Assembly: GCF_003725295.1 (NCBI RefSeq)
Contig: NZ_QICB01000001.1
Location: 519,875-583,874, forward strand
Source of the DNA: Slackia faecicanis
GTDB lineage: Bacteria; Actinomycetota; Coriobacteriia; Coriobacteriales; Eggerthellaceae
Direction: 5' to 3'
Length of the DNA stretch: 64,000 bases
Positions 7,338 through 15,699 of this stretch are shown here, piece by piece. Under the pieces are notes generated by a model. The model saw nothing but the letters and a program-made list of their open reading frames with translations. It had not been told where the DNA came from and did no database searches. Numbering within the stretch: position 1 is the stretch's first letter; each line of letters opens with the position of its first letter. The translations under genes were made by a program, and so were the position numbers.

Positions 7338-9215
7338 ATGCAGGGAAAACCCCTCGTATTGCTGCTCGGCGTGCTCTATGGCGGAGCATTTCTCGCAGGA
7401 TTCAACGAAAACCTCGTCAACATGGCGCTCATGTCGATCATGGCCGAATACGCCATCGACTCGATCACCGCACAATGGCTGGTCACGGGCTACATGATCG
7501 TCGCCACCGTCGTCGTGACCTGCATGGCCTTCTTCTACCGCCGTTTCAAGCTGCGCACGCTGTTTTTCTCGGCGTCTGCGCTCGCGTTCGCAGGCTCGGC
7601 CATGGGCCTGTTCGCCCAAAGCTTCGCGATGCTTCTGTGCGCGCGCCTCGTCCAGGCCGTCGGCACGGGCATCTTCATCCCGCTCATGATGAACACGATC
7701 CTCGCCGTCACGCCCAAGAACAAGCTAGGCACCTATATGTCGATCGGCAGCTGCATGATCACATTCGGTCCCGCATTCGCCCCCGTGGTCTGCGGCGCGA
7801 TCGTGACCGGCTTCGGATGGCGATTCGTCTTCGCGGTACCTGCCGTCGCCATGGCCGTCATCGCGCTTCTCGGCTTCTTCTTCGTGAAAAACCTCGAGAT
7901 CGGCCGCGCGCATCTCGACCTCGCGTCGGTGGCGCTTTCCTCGATCGCCCTGTTCCTTCTGTCGTTCGGCCTGGCGAATCTGGCGATGAACACGCCTGCG
8001 GCCGTCGCGGCACTTGTCGCGGCCGTCCTGATGGGAGCCGCGTTCATCGTCCGCCAGCTTCGCTGCGAGCATCCCCTGATCGACCTCGCCCCCGCAAAAA
8101 GCATCCGCTTCTGGCCGACGCTGCTCCTTGTGACCGTGGCCATGATGTCGACGTTCTCCATGAGCGTGCTTCTGCCCCTGTATTTCGAAGGTGCGCTGGG
8201 CACCACGGCGTTTTTCGCCGGCATCGTCATGCTCGTGCCCGTTCTGGCCAACACCTTCATCACGCTGCTCGGCGGCCGCATCATGGATAAATACGGCGAA
8301 TGGCCCCTGCTGCCCGTCGGATTCGCCGTGGTGACGATCGGCTTCGCGCTCGTCGCGGCAAGCGCCCCGAGCCTGTCGCTTGTCGCCATGCTGATCGGTT
8401 CTCTCGTCACGCTGTCGGGCGTCGGATTGATCTTCTCGCCCTCGCAGACCGCGGGCCTGCGCACGCTCGCGCCCGAACTGCACCCCTTCGGCGTGGCGCT
8501 TTCCACCACGTTCGTCCAGATAGCCGCATGCATCGGCCCTTCGCTTTACACGGGCATCATGTCCTCGGTCGAAGCCGATGCGATCGCGAACGGCACATCG
8601 GCCCGGCTCGCATGCGCCGAAGGCTTCGGCGCGACGATGGCCGTGGCCGCCGCGGTGGCAGCGATCGGCTTCGGCACCGCGCTCGTCTACGCGCTCGCGG
8701 CGAAACGGCGCGAGAACGCGGCGGCGCCCGTCGTCGAATATGCGGAGCTGGGCGCCATCATGGAGCGCGAACCCTTCCTCCTCAACGAGACCGACACGGT
8801 CGCGCATGCCATGGAGGCATTCGTCGAGCGCCGCGTGGGCGGCATGCCCGTCGTCGACGCCGAAGGACGCGGCACGGGCTTTCTGTCCGACGGCGACATC
8901 ATGCGCTATCTCGCCGACAAGCATCCCCTGGTCATGGACGGTTATTCGCTCATCGCGATGGCCGAAGAAGGCGGCTTCGACAAGCGCCTGCGCGAACTGA
9001 TGGCCCTGCCCGTGAAAACGGTGGCGACCGATCGACTGGTCTCGATCGACGAGCGCTCGACGCTCGAAGAGACCTGCACGCTTCTCGCGCGTCACAAGCT
9101 CAAAAAGGTGCCCGTCGTGCGCGACGGAAAGGTGGTCGGCACGATCAACCGCTCGGCCGTGATCCGCTATGCGATGCGGCGCGCAGGCGAAGCCGACGCA
9201 CAACCGCGTCCGTAA
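7338..9215 (+). CDS. MFS multidrug-type transporter fused to tandem CBS domains
   Basis: Inner-membrane transporter of 625 residues. Residues 1-~460 are an EmrB/QacA-type (DHA2-like) major-facilitator domain with many hydrophobic helices and the motif-C-like stretch after RLVQAVGTGIF. Residues ~475-620 form two CBS modules (first around MPVVDAEGRGTGFLSDGD, second around VPVVRDGKVVGTI), which usually bind adenine nucleotides and regulate the protein they are attached to. CBS tails are common on chloride channels and MgtE but unusual on DHA2 exporters, so transport may be gated by cellular energy state; that is inference. The gene follows the ncRNA terminator and ends in a terminator shared with the convergent TVP38 gene. 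Substrate unknown. Confidence 0.88.
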   Translation: MQGKPLVLLLGVLYGGAFLAGFNENLVNMALMSIMAEYAIDSITAQWLVTGYMIVATVVVTCMAFFYRRFKLRTLFFSASALAFAGSAMGLFAQSFAMLLCARLVQAVGTGIFIPLMMNTILAVTPKNKLGTYMSIGSCMITFGPAFAPVVCGAIVTGFGWRFVFAVPAVAMAVIALLGFFFVKNLEIGRAHLDLASVALSSIALFLLSFGLANLAMNTPAAVAALVAAVLMGAAFIVRQLRCEHPLIDLAPAKSIRFWPTLLLVTVAMMSTFSMSVLLPLYFEGALGTTAFFAGIVMLVPVLANTFITLLGGRIMDKYGEWPLLPVGFAVVTIGFALVAASAPSLSLVAMLIGSLVTLSGVGLIFSPSQTAGLRTLAPELHPFGVALSTTFVQIAACIGPSLYTGIMSSVEADAIANGTSARLACAEGFGATMAVAAAVAAIGFGTALVYALAAKRRENAAAPVVEYAELGAIMEREPFLLNETDTVAHAMEAFVERRVGGMPVVDAEGRGTGFLSDGDIMRYLADKHPLVMDGYSLIAMAEEGGFDKRLRELMALPVKTVATDRLVSIDERSTLEETCTLLARHKLKKVPVVRDGKVVGTINRSAVIRYAMRRAGEADAQPRP

Positions 9216-10041
9216 ACGAACGAGAGGGGTCCCGACGCACGAACCGCGACGTCGGGACCCCTCCTTTCCCGCCGTGCCGCCTATGCCGCAAGGCGCACAT
9301 CCTCGTCGCAACGCTCCCCCAACGCAAGCCCGACCGACGAAGCCGCCGCGCTTTCGCGCTTTTTTCGCGACGCACGACCATCGCATACACCGCCAAACCG
9401 GCGACGGCGAACGCCGCAGTCAGCGCCACGACCGCAGCCGTAGCCGTCCAATCCCCCGCCGCCGCGAATCCCGCCATCGCCGTCGACGAGACGATCGCAG
9501 GAATGCGACCCACGGTGGTTATAAGGGCGATGCGCCACGCAGGGCAATTCGTCAGGCCCGCGATGTACGTCATGATGTCTTTCGGCGTGCCCGGAATGAG
9601 GAAGCATACGAACATGAGCAGTTCGAATCGAGCGGAATCCTGCAGCCACTTCATAGACGCGATCTTCTCGCGCGAGAAGAACAGCTCGACGGCTTTCATG
9701 CCCAGCGTGCGTACGAGCGCGACCACGATCAGCGTTCCTACCAAGCCCGCCGCCAGGCACAACACCGTTCCCTCCCAGAACCCGAACGCATATCCCGCTC
9801 CCAGTTCGAGCGGTTCGCCCGGCAAAACCGCCACAACGATTTGAAACACGATCAGCGCGGCCATGGCAAGCGGCGCGAAAATCCCGCGGTCGTCGACCCA
9901 TGCCTGCAAACGCGGGCCGTCGGCGAAAAAGGCGAACAGCTCGGGGCCGTACGCGACGCAGGCGACGATGAGCGCGATCGCGATCGTCGCTGCAGCGCAG
10001 CACGCGATCGCACGACGCATTCTTGTTTCGTTCGTCTTCAT
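9145..10041 (-). CDS. TVP38/TMEM64 (DedA-like) membrane protein
   Basis: Integral membrane protein of 298 residues in the SNARE-associated/VTT superfamily. Family features: GEPLELGAGYAFG, then FLIPGTPKD with its conserved Pro and charged pair, then GRIPAI. Start chosen at ATG 10041 with GAAAGG about 10 bases upstream; the longer frame to 10137 lacks a ribosome site. The recognisable domain ends near residue 220. The remaining ~75 residues are Arg-rich, are read through the shared terminator hairpin and overlap the convergent transporter gene by 71 bp. Such a tail is probably recent stop-codon loss rather than a domain. Proposed family roles are in lipid scrambling or membrane homeostasis. Confidence 0.85.
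   Translation of the reverse strand: MKTNETRMRRAIACCAAATIAIALIVACVAYGPELFAFFADGPRLQAWVDDRGIFAPLAMAALIVFQIVVAVLPGEPLELGAGYAFGFWEGTVLCLAAGLVGTLIVVALVRTLGMKAVELFFSREKIASMKWLQDSARFELLMFVCFLIPGTPKDIMTYIAGLTNCPAWRIALITTVGRIPAIVSSTAMAGFAAAGDWTATAAVVALTAAFAVAGLAVYAMVVRREKSAKARRLRRSGLRWGSVATRMCALRHRRHGGKGGVPTSRFVRRDPSRSFTDAVVRRLRLRAASHSGSRPSG
9225..9268. terminator. Shared terminator hairpin
   Basis: AGGGGTCCCGAC (9225-9236) pairs perfectly with GTCGGGACCCCT (9251-9262), followed by CCTTTCC. It ends the MFS-CBS gene on the plus strand and lies inside the C-terminal coding tail of the minus-strand TVP38 gene. Confidence 0.8.
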
Positions 10042-10144
10042 ACTCGATGCACCTTTCAGCATTGCAGATTCGCACGACGCCGGCGAAAAACCGGCCGGCG
10101 GCGAGGCGGGCGGATGCGCATTCCGCCGCGGCCTCAAAGCCGCG

Positions 10145-10162
10145 ATCGAAGGATCCTTCGAT
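10145..10162. promoter_or_regulatory. 18-bp perfect palindrome upstream of the TVP38 gene
   Basis: ATCGAAGGATCCTTCGAT is fully self-complementary and sits about 105 bp upstream of the TVP38 start, between two minus-strand genes. It could be an operator; no protein is assigned. Confidence 0.35.
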
Positions 10163-10247
10163 ACTGAAAAGTCTACGAAGCGAATATCAAATCGCTATCA
10201 ACGCAAGGAAACGCGATTCTGACGAAATGCCGGCGAACGGAGCCGCA

Positions 10248-12131
10248 TCACGCAAGCGGGGCATGCACCGACGCTTCCACCACGGCGCCGCCCGCGTCGG
10301 CATTGGACAGGTGGACCGACCCGCCGTGCTTTTCGCACAATTCGGCGCAGATATTGAGGCCCAGGCCGAAATGGGCGGAATCGTCGCGCCGCTTTTCGGC
10401 GGCATCGCGCCAGAACGGCTCGCACCCGTGCTCGAGCGCGGCCGCGTCGAAGCCGGGGCCGTCGTCGGCCACGCGTACCGTCAGCACGCCCTCGTTCCAC
10501 ATGCACGACAAAGACGCCCTCGTGCGCGCGTAGCGAAGCGCATTCGCGAGCGCGTTCTCCACGATTCGCGAAAGCGCGATATCGTCGAAAGAGACGATGC
10601 GCGGCAAGCCGCCCGCCTTCGCCTCGAAGTCGATCCCGGCGGCGCCCGCCAGGTCGGATGCTTCGGCCGCGACGCGCACGAACCAGGCGCCCAGATCGAC
10701 CGGGCGGGGATCGACCGCGCATTCGTCGAGGTCGGCGAGGTCCTTCATCGACTCCACATAACGCTGCAGCCGCTCGGTCTGGCGTGACATGGCGGCCGAC
10801 GCTTCCGCGAGCCCCGCCGCATCCACGCGTCCTTCGGGCGCGAACGTGGAAAGCATCTCGGCCCGGCCTTTCAGCACCGTAAGCGGCGTGCGCAGGTCGT
10901 GCGCGAACGCGGCGTTCACCTTGCGACGGTTCTCGGCCACGCGCCACATGGCCTTGTTGTTGCGCTCGAGCGCGGCGCGCATATCCTCGAACGAGACGCA
11001 AAGGCGATCGAGCTCGCTACGCGAACCGGCAGGCGGCGCAGCCACGGGAACGGACAGGTCGCCTTCGGCGATGCGTCGCGCCGCGTCATCCATCACTTGG
11101 ATGGGACGCTGCAGTTTGCGCTTGTAGAAGCCGCGACTCGCCGCGAGAAAGCAGACGACGAAGGTCAGAGGAACGACGACGAACACGCCCAGGTTCACCA
11201 TCTGATACAACGGGCTCGACGGTAAATACACGTAATAACCGACGAGTGAAGCGACGGGATGGTTGCCGTCGGCATCGACCGGAAGCTGGCTTTCAAGAGC
11301 GTCGACATTGCCCCGCTGCTCATTAGCCGACGCATCATATGCTGCGAGGCCGTCAAGAGAAATGCTCGTATCAAGACGGTCAGGCCCGCCGCGAAGAGTC
11401 TCGTCCATATCGTGAATGACCACGCCCTCCTCTTCCTCGGAAGGGTTCCCCACGGAAATCGAATGCCAGGAATCGGCGCGTGCGGAATAGCTTTCGACAT
11501 AAAGCGTGATGTCGTTGACGACGACGGGCGTCGTTCCGTCGGCGTAATTCGTGAACTCTCCCCCATCGCCTCGATACCAGCTCACCTCTTCCGCCTTGAC
11601 GAGCTCGTCGGATTCGGAATCGTAGATATAAAGCCCGGGATACACTTCCCTGCCGCCATAGAAAATGCTCTCCGAAAGAGCCGAAAGCCCCATAGCGGCC
11701 ATCGTCGACACGACAAGGGCGACGGCAACGCCGACAAGAGAGTAGAAGAAGAACGCGGCGCGCACCGAACATGCATCCAAAAACGCGCGCGTCGAACGCA
11801 ACGGATGGCGAAGCCACGCGAACGCGGCCCTGCGAACACGGGCGGCATTCGATCCGTCGCTTTCGAGGACCTCGTCGACAGCCTCGTCGCCGACAGGAGA
11901 CGAAGGGGCCCCATCAGCCTCGTCGGGCGCATTCGGCCCATCGCCGCACGGACCGCCCTCGCAAGACCTCCCGCCGGACGAATCGCTCGAACAGGAGGTC
12001 GCATCGAACCGCCCGCCTGCTTCCATCCCCTCTTCCTCGAGCGCTTCCGCACGCTCTCCTTCGGTCGCACAGAACGATGACTGCGCGCAACCGCCGCTAT
12101 TCCCCAAATCCGAACGCTCTAGCCCTGCCAT
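10248..12131 (-). CDS. Membrane sensor histidine kinase with long acidic N-terminus
   Basis: Sensor kinase of 627 residues, partner of the upstream regulator (13-bp overlap with its end). A Ser/Asp/Glu/Gly-rich cytoplasmic segment of about 100 residues precedes the first membrane helix, an unusual extension. A periplasmic sensor of ~190 residues follows, then a second helix, a HAMP linker, and the HisKA domain with His411 (FAHDLRTPL). The ATP-binding domain has an N box (ENALANALRYA), DDGPGFD and FGLGLNICAELCEKHGG. I chose ATG 12131 because GGGGAG precedes it by about 9 bases; ATG 12149 has no comparable site. The signal is unknown. Confidence 0.92.
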   Translation of the reverse strand: MAGLERSDLGNSGGCAQSSFCATEGERAEALEEEGMEAGGRFDATSCSSDSSGGRSCEGGPCGDGPNAPDEADGAPSSPVGDEAVDEVLESDGSNAARVRRAAFAWLRHPLRSTRAFLDACSVRAAFFFYSLVGVAVALVVSTMAAMGLSALSESIFYGGREVYPGLYIYDSESDELVKAEEVSWYRGDGGEFTNYADGTTPVVVNDITLYVESYSARADSWHSISVGNPSEEEEGVVIHDMDETLRGGPDRLDTSISLDGLAAYDASANEQRGNVDALESQLPVDADGNHPVASLVGYYVYLPSSPLYQMVNLGVFVVVPLTFVVCFLAASRGFYKRKLQRPIQVMDDAARRIAEGDLSVPVAAPPAGSRSELDRLCVSFEDMRAALERNNKAMWRVAENRRKVNAAFAHDLRTPLTVLKGRAEMLSTFAPEGRVDAAGLAEASAAMSRQTERLQRYVESMKDLADLDECAVDPRPVDLGAWFVRVAAEASDLAGAAGIDFEAKAGGLPRIVSFDDIALSRIVENALANALRYARTRASLSCMWNEGVLTVRVADDGPGFDAAALEHGCEPFWRDAAEKRRDDSAHFGLGLNICAELCEKHGGSVHLSNADAGGAVVEASVHAPLA

Positions 12132-12802
12132 GTGTAGCCCACTCCCCACACCGTTTTCACGTAATCTTTCTCGGCGCCCGCCTTCGCAAGAGCCCGACGC
12201 AGCCTGCGCACGTGCTCGGTCACCACGGCGGAATCTCCCGAAGTGCCCCAGACGCGCTCGTATATCATGTCGCGGTCGAATACCTGACCCGCATGCTTCG
12301 ATAGAAGCGTGCAGATTTCGTACTCCTTGCGGGCAAGGGGCACCTGCGCCCCTTCGACATACACCGCCATGGCCGCATAGTCGATCGACAGCACATCGTC
12401 GACACGCACGGCGCTGACGCGCTTCATGCGTTCGCCGCGCGCGAGCTGGGCCTTTACGCGAGCACCGAGCACCTCGAGCGAAAACGGCTTGGTCACGTAG
12501 TCGTCAGCGCCTGCGGAAAACCCGTCGATGGCGTCGGCGTCTTCCACGCGCGCCGTCAAAAATATGATCGGGCAGGCATGCACGTCGCGCAGCATGCGGC
12601 AGACCGAGAACCCATCGATATCGGGAAGTCCCACATCGAGCAGGATCACGTCGGGCGAACACCTGGCTTTTTCGAGCGCCTGCGCCCCATCGAGCGCCAC
12701 CGTGGCCAGATAGCCCGACATTTCGAAATAGCTTTTGAGCATGTCGGCGATATCGCGCTCGTCGTCGACGATCAGCACGAGCGGCTTTTTTGCGCTATCC
12801 AT
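12119..12802 (-). CDS. OmpR-family response regulator
   Basis: Response regulator of 227 residues. Receiver domain with VDDERD, phospho-acceptor Asp56 (ILLDVGLPD), the Thr of FLTARVED and the Lys of DDYVTKPF; then a winged-helix domain ending VWGVGYTWQG, typical of the OmpR/PhoB class. Start taken at ATG 12802, where the family N-terminus (KPLVLIVDDE) begins. The upstream ribosome site is weak (GAAGAG, 12 bases away), and a longer frame to 12871 has no better one. It is divergent from the metal-efflux operon, with 200 bp between, but no shared operator is evident. Confidence 0.92.
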   Translation of the reverse strand: MDSAKKPLVLIVDDERDIADMLKSYFEMSGYLATVALDGAQALEKARCSPDVILLDVGLPDIDGFSVCRMLRDVHACPIIFLTARVEDADAIDGFSAGADDYVTKPFSLEVLGARVKAQLARGERMKRVSAVRVDDVLSIDYAAMAVYVEGAQVPLARKEYEICTLLSKHAGQVFDRDMIYERVWGTSGDSAVVTEHVRRLRRALAKAGAEKDYVKTVWGVGYTWQG

Positions 12803-12940
12803 GGCGACACCAATCTCTTCGAAACATTCGTTCGCGGCATGCGCCGCTTCATGCGCGGGACAACCGCGCACCGAACACGATACCGCGCAAATATCAACTT
12901 TCGCTCTACAGGAATCGGTGATCGCACCGCAACGGCCCTC

Positions 12941-12986
12941 TTGACATTCCCTTCTTCGCTCTTATACTTATGAACAGTTGTTCATA
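12941..12986 (+). promoter_or_regulatory. Metal-operon promoter and SmtB/ArsR operator
   Basis: TTGACA (12941-12946), a 16-base spacer and TATACT (12963-12968) form a consensus promoter. Immediately downstream is TATGAACA-GT-TGTTCATA (12969-12986), a perfect 8-2-8 inverted repeat matching the classic SmtB/CzrA/ZiaR operator core. A bound repressor would cover the transcription start, so the operon is probably off until metal releases the protein encoded next. Confidence 0.85.
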
Positions 12987-13003
12987 TGTTGAAAGGTTTG
13001 AAG

Positions 13004-13378
13004 ATGTCCGAAGACGAAACGCTCGCGCACGACCATGCGGCCGCATCGTGCTGCGGAAGCGTCCATTCTCAAGGGAACGACGCTTTCGACGAGCTTCCCG
13101 ACGAAGAATTGCTTTATGACCTAGCCGATCTCTTCAAAGTGTTCGCCGACACGACACGCATCAAGATCCTCTACGCCCTCATGGGAACCGAACTATGCGT
13201 GGCCGACATCGCGGCCATCGTAGGCGCGACGCAAAGCGCCGTCTCGCATCAGCTGCGCACCTTGAAGCAGGCCCATCTGGTGAAATTCAAACGCGAAGGA
13301 AAAAACGTGCGCTATTCGCTTTCAGACGACCACGTGCACACCATGCTGGCCCAAGGCATGAACCACATCTGCGAATAA
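13004..13378 (+). CDS. SmtB/CzrA-type zinc-responsive ArsR repressor
   Basis: Winged-helix ArsR-family repressor of 124 residues. The C-terminal helix carries the complete alpha-5 metal site as Asp108-x-His110-x10-His121-x2-Glu124, the pattern that in SmtB and CzrA binds Zn or Co. The N-terminus adds a His/Cys-rich stretch (HDHAAASCC) that could be a second, alpha-3N-type site, so Cd or Pb cannot be excluded. Start is ATG 13004 with GAAAGG 7-8 bases upstream; GTTCATATG further up belongs to the operator. It heads an operon with a metal chaperone and a P1B ATPase and presumably represses it through the palindrome at 12969. Confidence 0.93.
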   Translation: MSEDETLAHDHAAASCCGSVHSQGNDAFDELPDEELLYDLADLFKVFADTTRIKILYALMGTELCVADIAAIVGATQSAVSHQLRTLKQAHLVKFKREGKNVRYSLSDDHVHTMLAQGMNHICE

Positions 13379-13419
13379 CGCCTCCACCCGCAAAACCAAA
13401 GGAACGAAAGGAACCCATC

Positions 13420-13638
13420 ATGCGTAAGTCTTTCAAGCTCGACGAAATCGATTGCGCCAATTGCGCGCGCAAGATCCAGGACAAGATCGCCGCACTCGAC
13501 GGCGTACAGGACGCCTCGGTCAACTTCATGGCCCAAAAGCTCACGCTGCAGGCGGAAGACGCCGAGTTCGACGCCGTGCTCGACCGCGTCGTCGCCCTGG
13601 TAAGCGACATCGAGCCGGATTGCGAAATCATCCGCTAA
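13420..13638 (+). CDS. Stand-alone heavy-metal-associated (HMA) domain protein
   Basis: Small cytoplasmic metal chaperone of 72 residues with a single ferredoxin-like HMA domain. The metal-binding pair is Cys12 and Cys15 in IDCANCA; the Asp before the first Cys is typical of zinc/cadmium ATPase HMA domains, unlike the Met of copper chaperones. Ribosome site GAAAGGA at 13406-13412. It lies 41 bp after the repressor and 33 bp before the ATPase, which lacks its own N-terminal HMA domain. The domain usually fused to ZntA/CadA is therefore encoded as a separate protein here. Confidence 0.92.
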   Translation: MRKSFKLDEIDCANCARKIQDKIAALDGVQDASVNFMAQKLTLQAEDAEFDAVLDRVVALVSDIEPDCEIIR

Positions 13639-13671
13639 TGCGGCCACGCAAACGGCCGATAGGAGTTTCCC

Positions 13672-15576
13672 ATGAATAAAAAGCAGAAGAAGCTGCTCAA
13701 ACGCATCGTAGTCGCACTAGTCCTGTTCTTCGCCATCATGGCCGTCGACAAGATAGGAGCGCTCGAACTCGTCTTCGGCGCGCGAGGCGCGGTGTATGCG
13801 AGCTTCGCCCTCTACCTGGTCCCCTACCTCATCGTGGGCCACGACGTCTTGCTGAAGGCGTGGCGCAACGCCCGCCGCGGCGAAGCTTTCGACGAAAGCC
13901 TGCTTATGTCGATCGCCACGTTGGGCGCATTCGCGATGGTCGCCTTCCCCGATTCCGACCCGCATATGGCCGAAGGCGCGGCTGTCATGCTGTTCTACCA
14001 GGTAGGAGAGCTTTTCCAAAGCTACGCCGTAGGTAAAAGCCGCAAATCCATCGCCGCCATGATGGATATCGCCCCCGATTACGCCAATATCGAACGCAAT
14101 GGCGAGCTGGTGCAGACAAGCCCCGAAGAGGTGGCCGTGGGCGACATCATCGTGGTCAAGCCCGGCGAGCGCGTGCCGATCGACGGCGTGGTCGTCGACG
14201 GATCGTCCCAGCTCGACACCGCCGCGCTGACCGGCGAATCCATGCCTCGTCATGTCGAAGCGGGCGCGGAGGTCGTTTCCGGCTGCATCAACATGACGGG
14301 CGTGCTGCGCGTGCGCACCCTCAAGCCCTTCGGCGCCTCCACCGTGAGCCGCATCCTCGAACTCGTAGAAAACGCCAGCGAGAAGAAGGCGCGCACCGAG
14401 AACTTCATCACCCGCTTCGCGCGCGTCTACACCCCTGCGGTCACCTTCGCGGCGCTTGCGATCGCCGTCATCCCGCCGCTTCTCGGCATGGGCGCCTGGT
14501 CCGACTGGATCTTGCGCGGCCTGACATTCCTCGTGGTGAGCTGCCCTTGCGCCCTCGTGATCAGCGTTCCTCTATCGTTTTTCGGAGGCATCGGCGGCGC
14601 ATCGAGGCTCGGCATCCTGGTCAAGGGGTCGAACTATCTCGAAGCTCTCAGCCATGTGGACACCGTGGTATTCGACAAGACCGGCACGCTGACCGACGGC
14701 ACCTTCGACGTGACCGCCGTCCATGCATGCGACGGCTTCGATGCCGATGCCGTTCTCGAGACCGCCGCATATGCCGAGGCCTTTTCCGACCATCCGATCG
14801 CCGCTTCGGTCAAGCGCGCCTTCGCGATGCCCATCGACCGAAACCGCATCGGCGAAGCCGCCGAAGAGTCGGGGCACGGCGTTTCCGCGACGATCGACGG
14901 ACGCGCGGTGCTCGTCGGCAACGACCGGCTCATGGCGGCGCACGGCATCGCATGCGACGCGTGCGACCTGGCGGGAACCGTCCTGAACGTCGCGGCGGAC
15001 GGACGCCTCATCGGCCGCATCGTGATCGCCGACACGGTGAAAGACGATGCCGCGCAGGCGATACGCGACCTGCGCGCAGCCGGCGTCGAACGCTGCGTCA
15101 TGCTCACGGGCGACCGCGCCGACGTGGCGCAAGCCGTCGCAAACCAAGTGGGCGTCGACGAGGTGCACGCGCAGCTGCTGCCGGCCGACAAGGTGGAGGA
15201 AGTCGAGCGCATCATGGATACGGCGCGCGAAAACCTGGCCTTCGTAGGCGACGGCATCAACGACGCGCCGGTTCTCACGCGCGCCGACGTCGGCATCGCC
15301 ATGGGCGCCATGGGGTCGGATGCTGCAATCGAGGCCGCCGACATCGTGCTCATGGACGACAAGCCGTCCAACATCGCGTGCGCCATCCGCATCGCGCGTA
15401 AGACCATGGCCATCGTGTGGCAGAACATCGTGTTCGCCATCGGCGTGAAGGTGCTGATCCTCGTGCTTGCCGCGCTCGGCATCGCCAACATGTGGCTTGC
15501 CGTGTTCGGCGACGTAGGCGTTGCGGTCATCGCCATCCTCAACGCCATGCGCGCCATGAACGTGAGGAAGATGTAG
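13672..15576 (+). CDS. P1B-type Zn2+/Cd2+/Pb2+-exporting ATPase (ZntA/CadA family)
   Basis: Metal-efflux P-type ATPase of 634 residues in the inner membrane. Visible elements: TGE actuator loop (LTGESMPRH), membrane metal site Cys291-Pro-Cys293 (SCPCALVISVP), phosphorylation site Asp335 in DKTGT, nucleotide-domain HP (SDHPIAA), and hinge GDGINDAP. The last helix has WLAVFGDVG, whose Asp corresponds to the zinc-ATPase (P1B-2) ligand, arguing against copper. No N-terminal HMA domain is present; the preceding 72-residue gene supplies one. It is the last gene of the SmtB-type operon and ends at a terminator. Confidence 0.94.
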   Translation: MNKKQKKLLKRIVVALVLFFAIMAVDKIGALELVFGARGAVYASFALYLVPYLIVGHDVLLKAWRNARRGEAFDESLLMSIATLGAFAMVAFPDSDPHMAEGAAVMLFYQVGELFQSYAVGKSRKSIAAMMDIAPDYANIERNGELVQTSPEEVAVGDIIVVKPGERVPIDGVVVDGSSQLDTAALTGESMPRHVEAGAEVVSGCINMTGVLRVRTLKPFGASTVSRILELVENASEKKARTENFITRFARVYTPAVTFAALAIAVIPPLLGMGAWSDWILRGLTFLVVSCPCALVISVPLSFFGGIGGASRLGILVKGSNYLEALSHVDTVVFDKTGTLTDGTFDVTAVHACDGFDADAVLETAAYAEAFSDHPIAASVKRAFAMPIDRNRIGEAAEESGHGVSATIDGRAVLVGNDRLMAAHGIACDACDLAGTVLNVAADGRLIGRIVIADTVKDDAAQAIRDLRAAGVERCVMLTGDRADVAQAVANQVGVDEVHAQLLPADKVEEVERIMDTARENLAFVGDGINDAPVLTRADVGIAMGAMGSDAAIEAADIVLMDDKPSNIACAIRIARKTMAIVWQNIVFAIGVKVLILVLAALGIANMWLAVFGDVGVAVIAILNAMRAMNVRKM

Positions 15577-15623
15577 CGGTCCGCCGCGCAGACGGCACGC
15601 GGATCCACCGCCGCAATGCGAAG

Positions 15624-15660
15624 AAGGGGGACGAAGCCCGACGGCCTCGTCCCCCTTCCC
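15624..15660. terminator. Bidirectional terminator
   Basis: AAGGGGGACGA (15624-15634) pairs with TCGTCCCCCTT (15647-15657) between two convergent genes. Confidence 0.85.
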
Positions 15661-15699
15661 TGTTCTTGGGGTTCGCCCCCCCCGGTCATCCCGCGCGCA

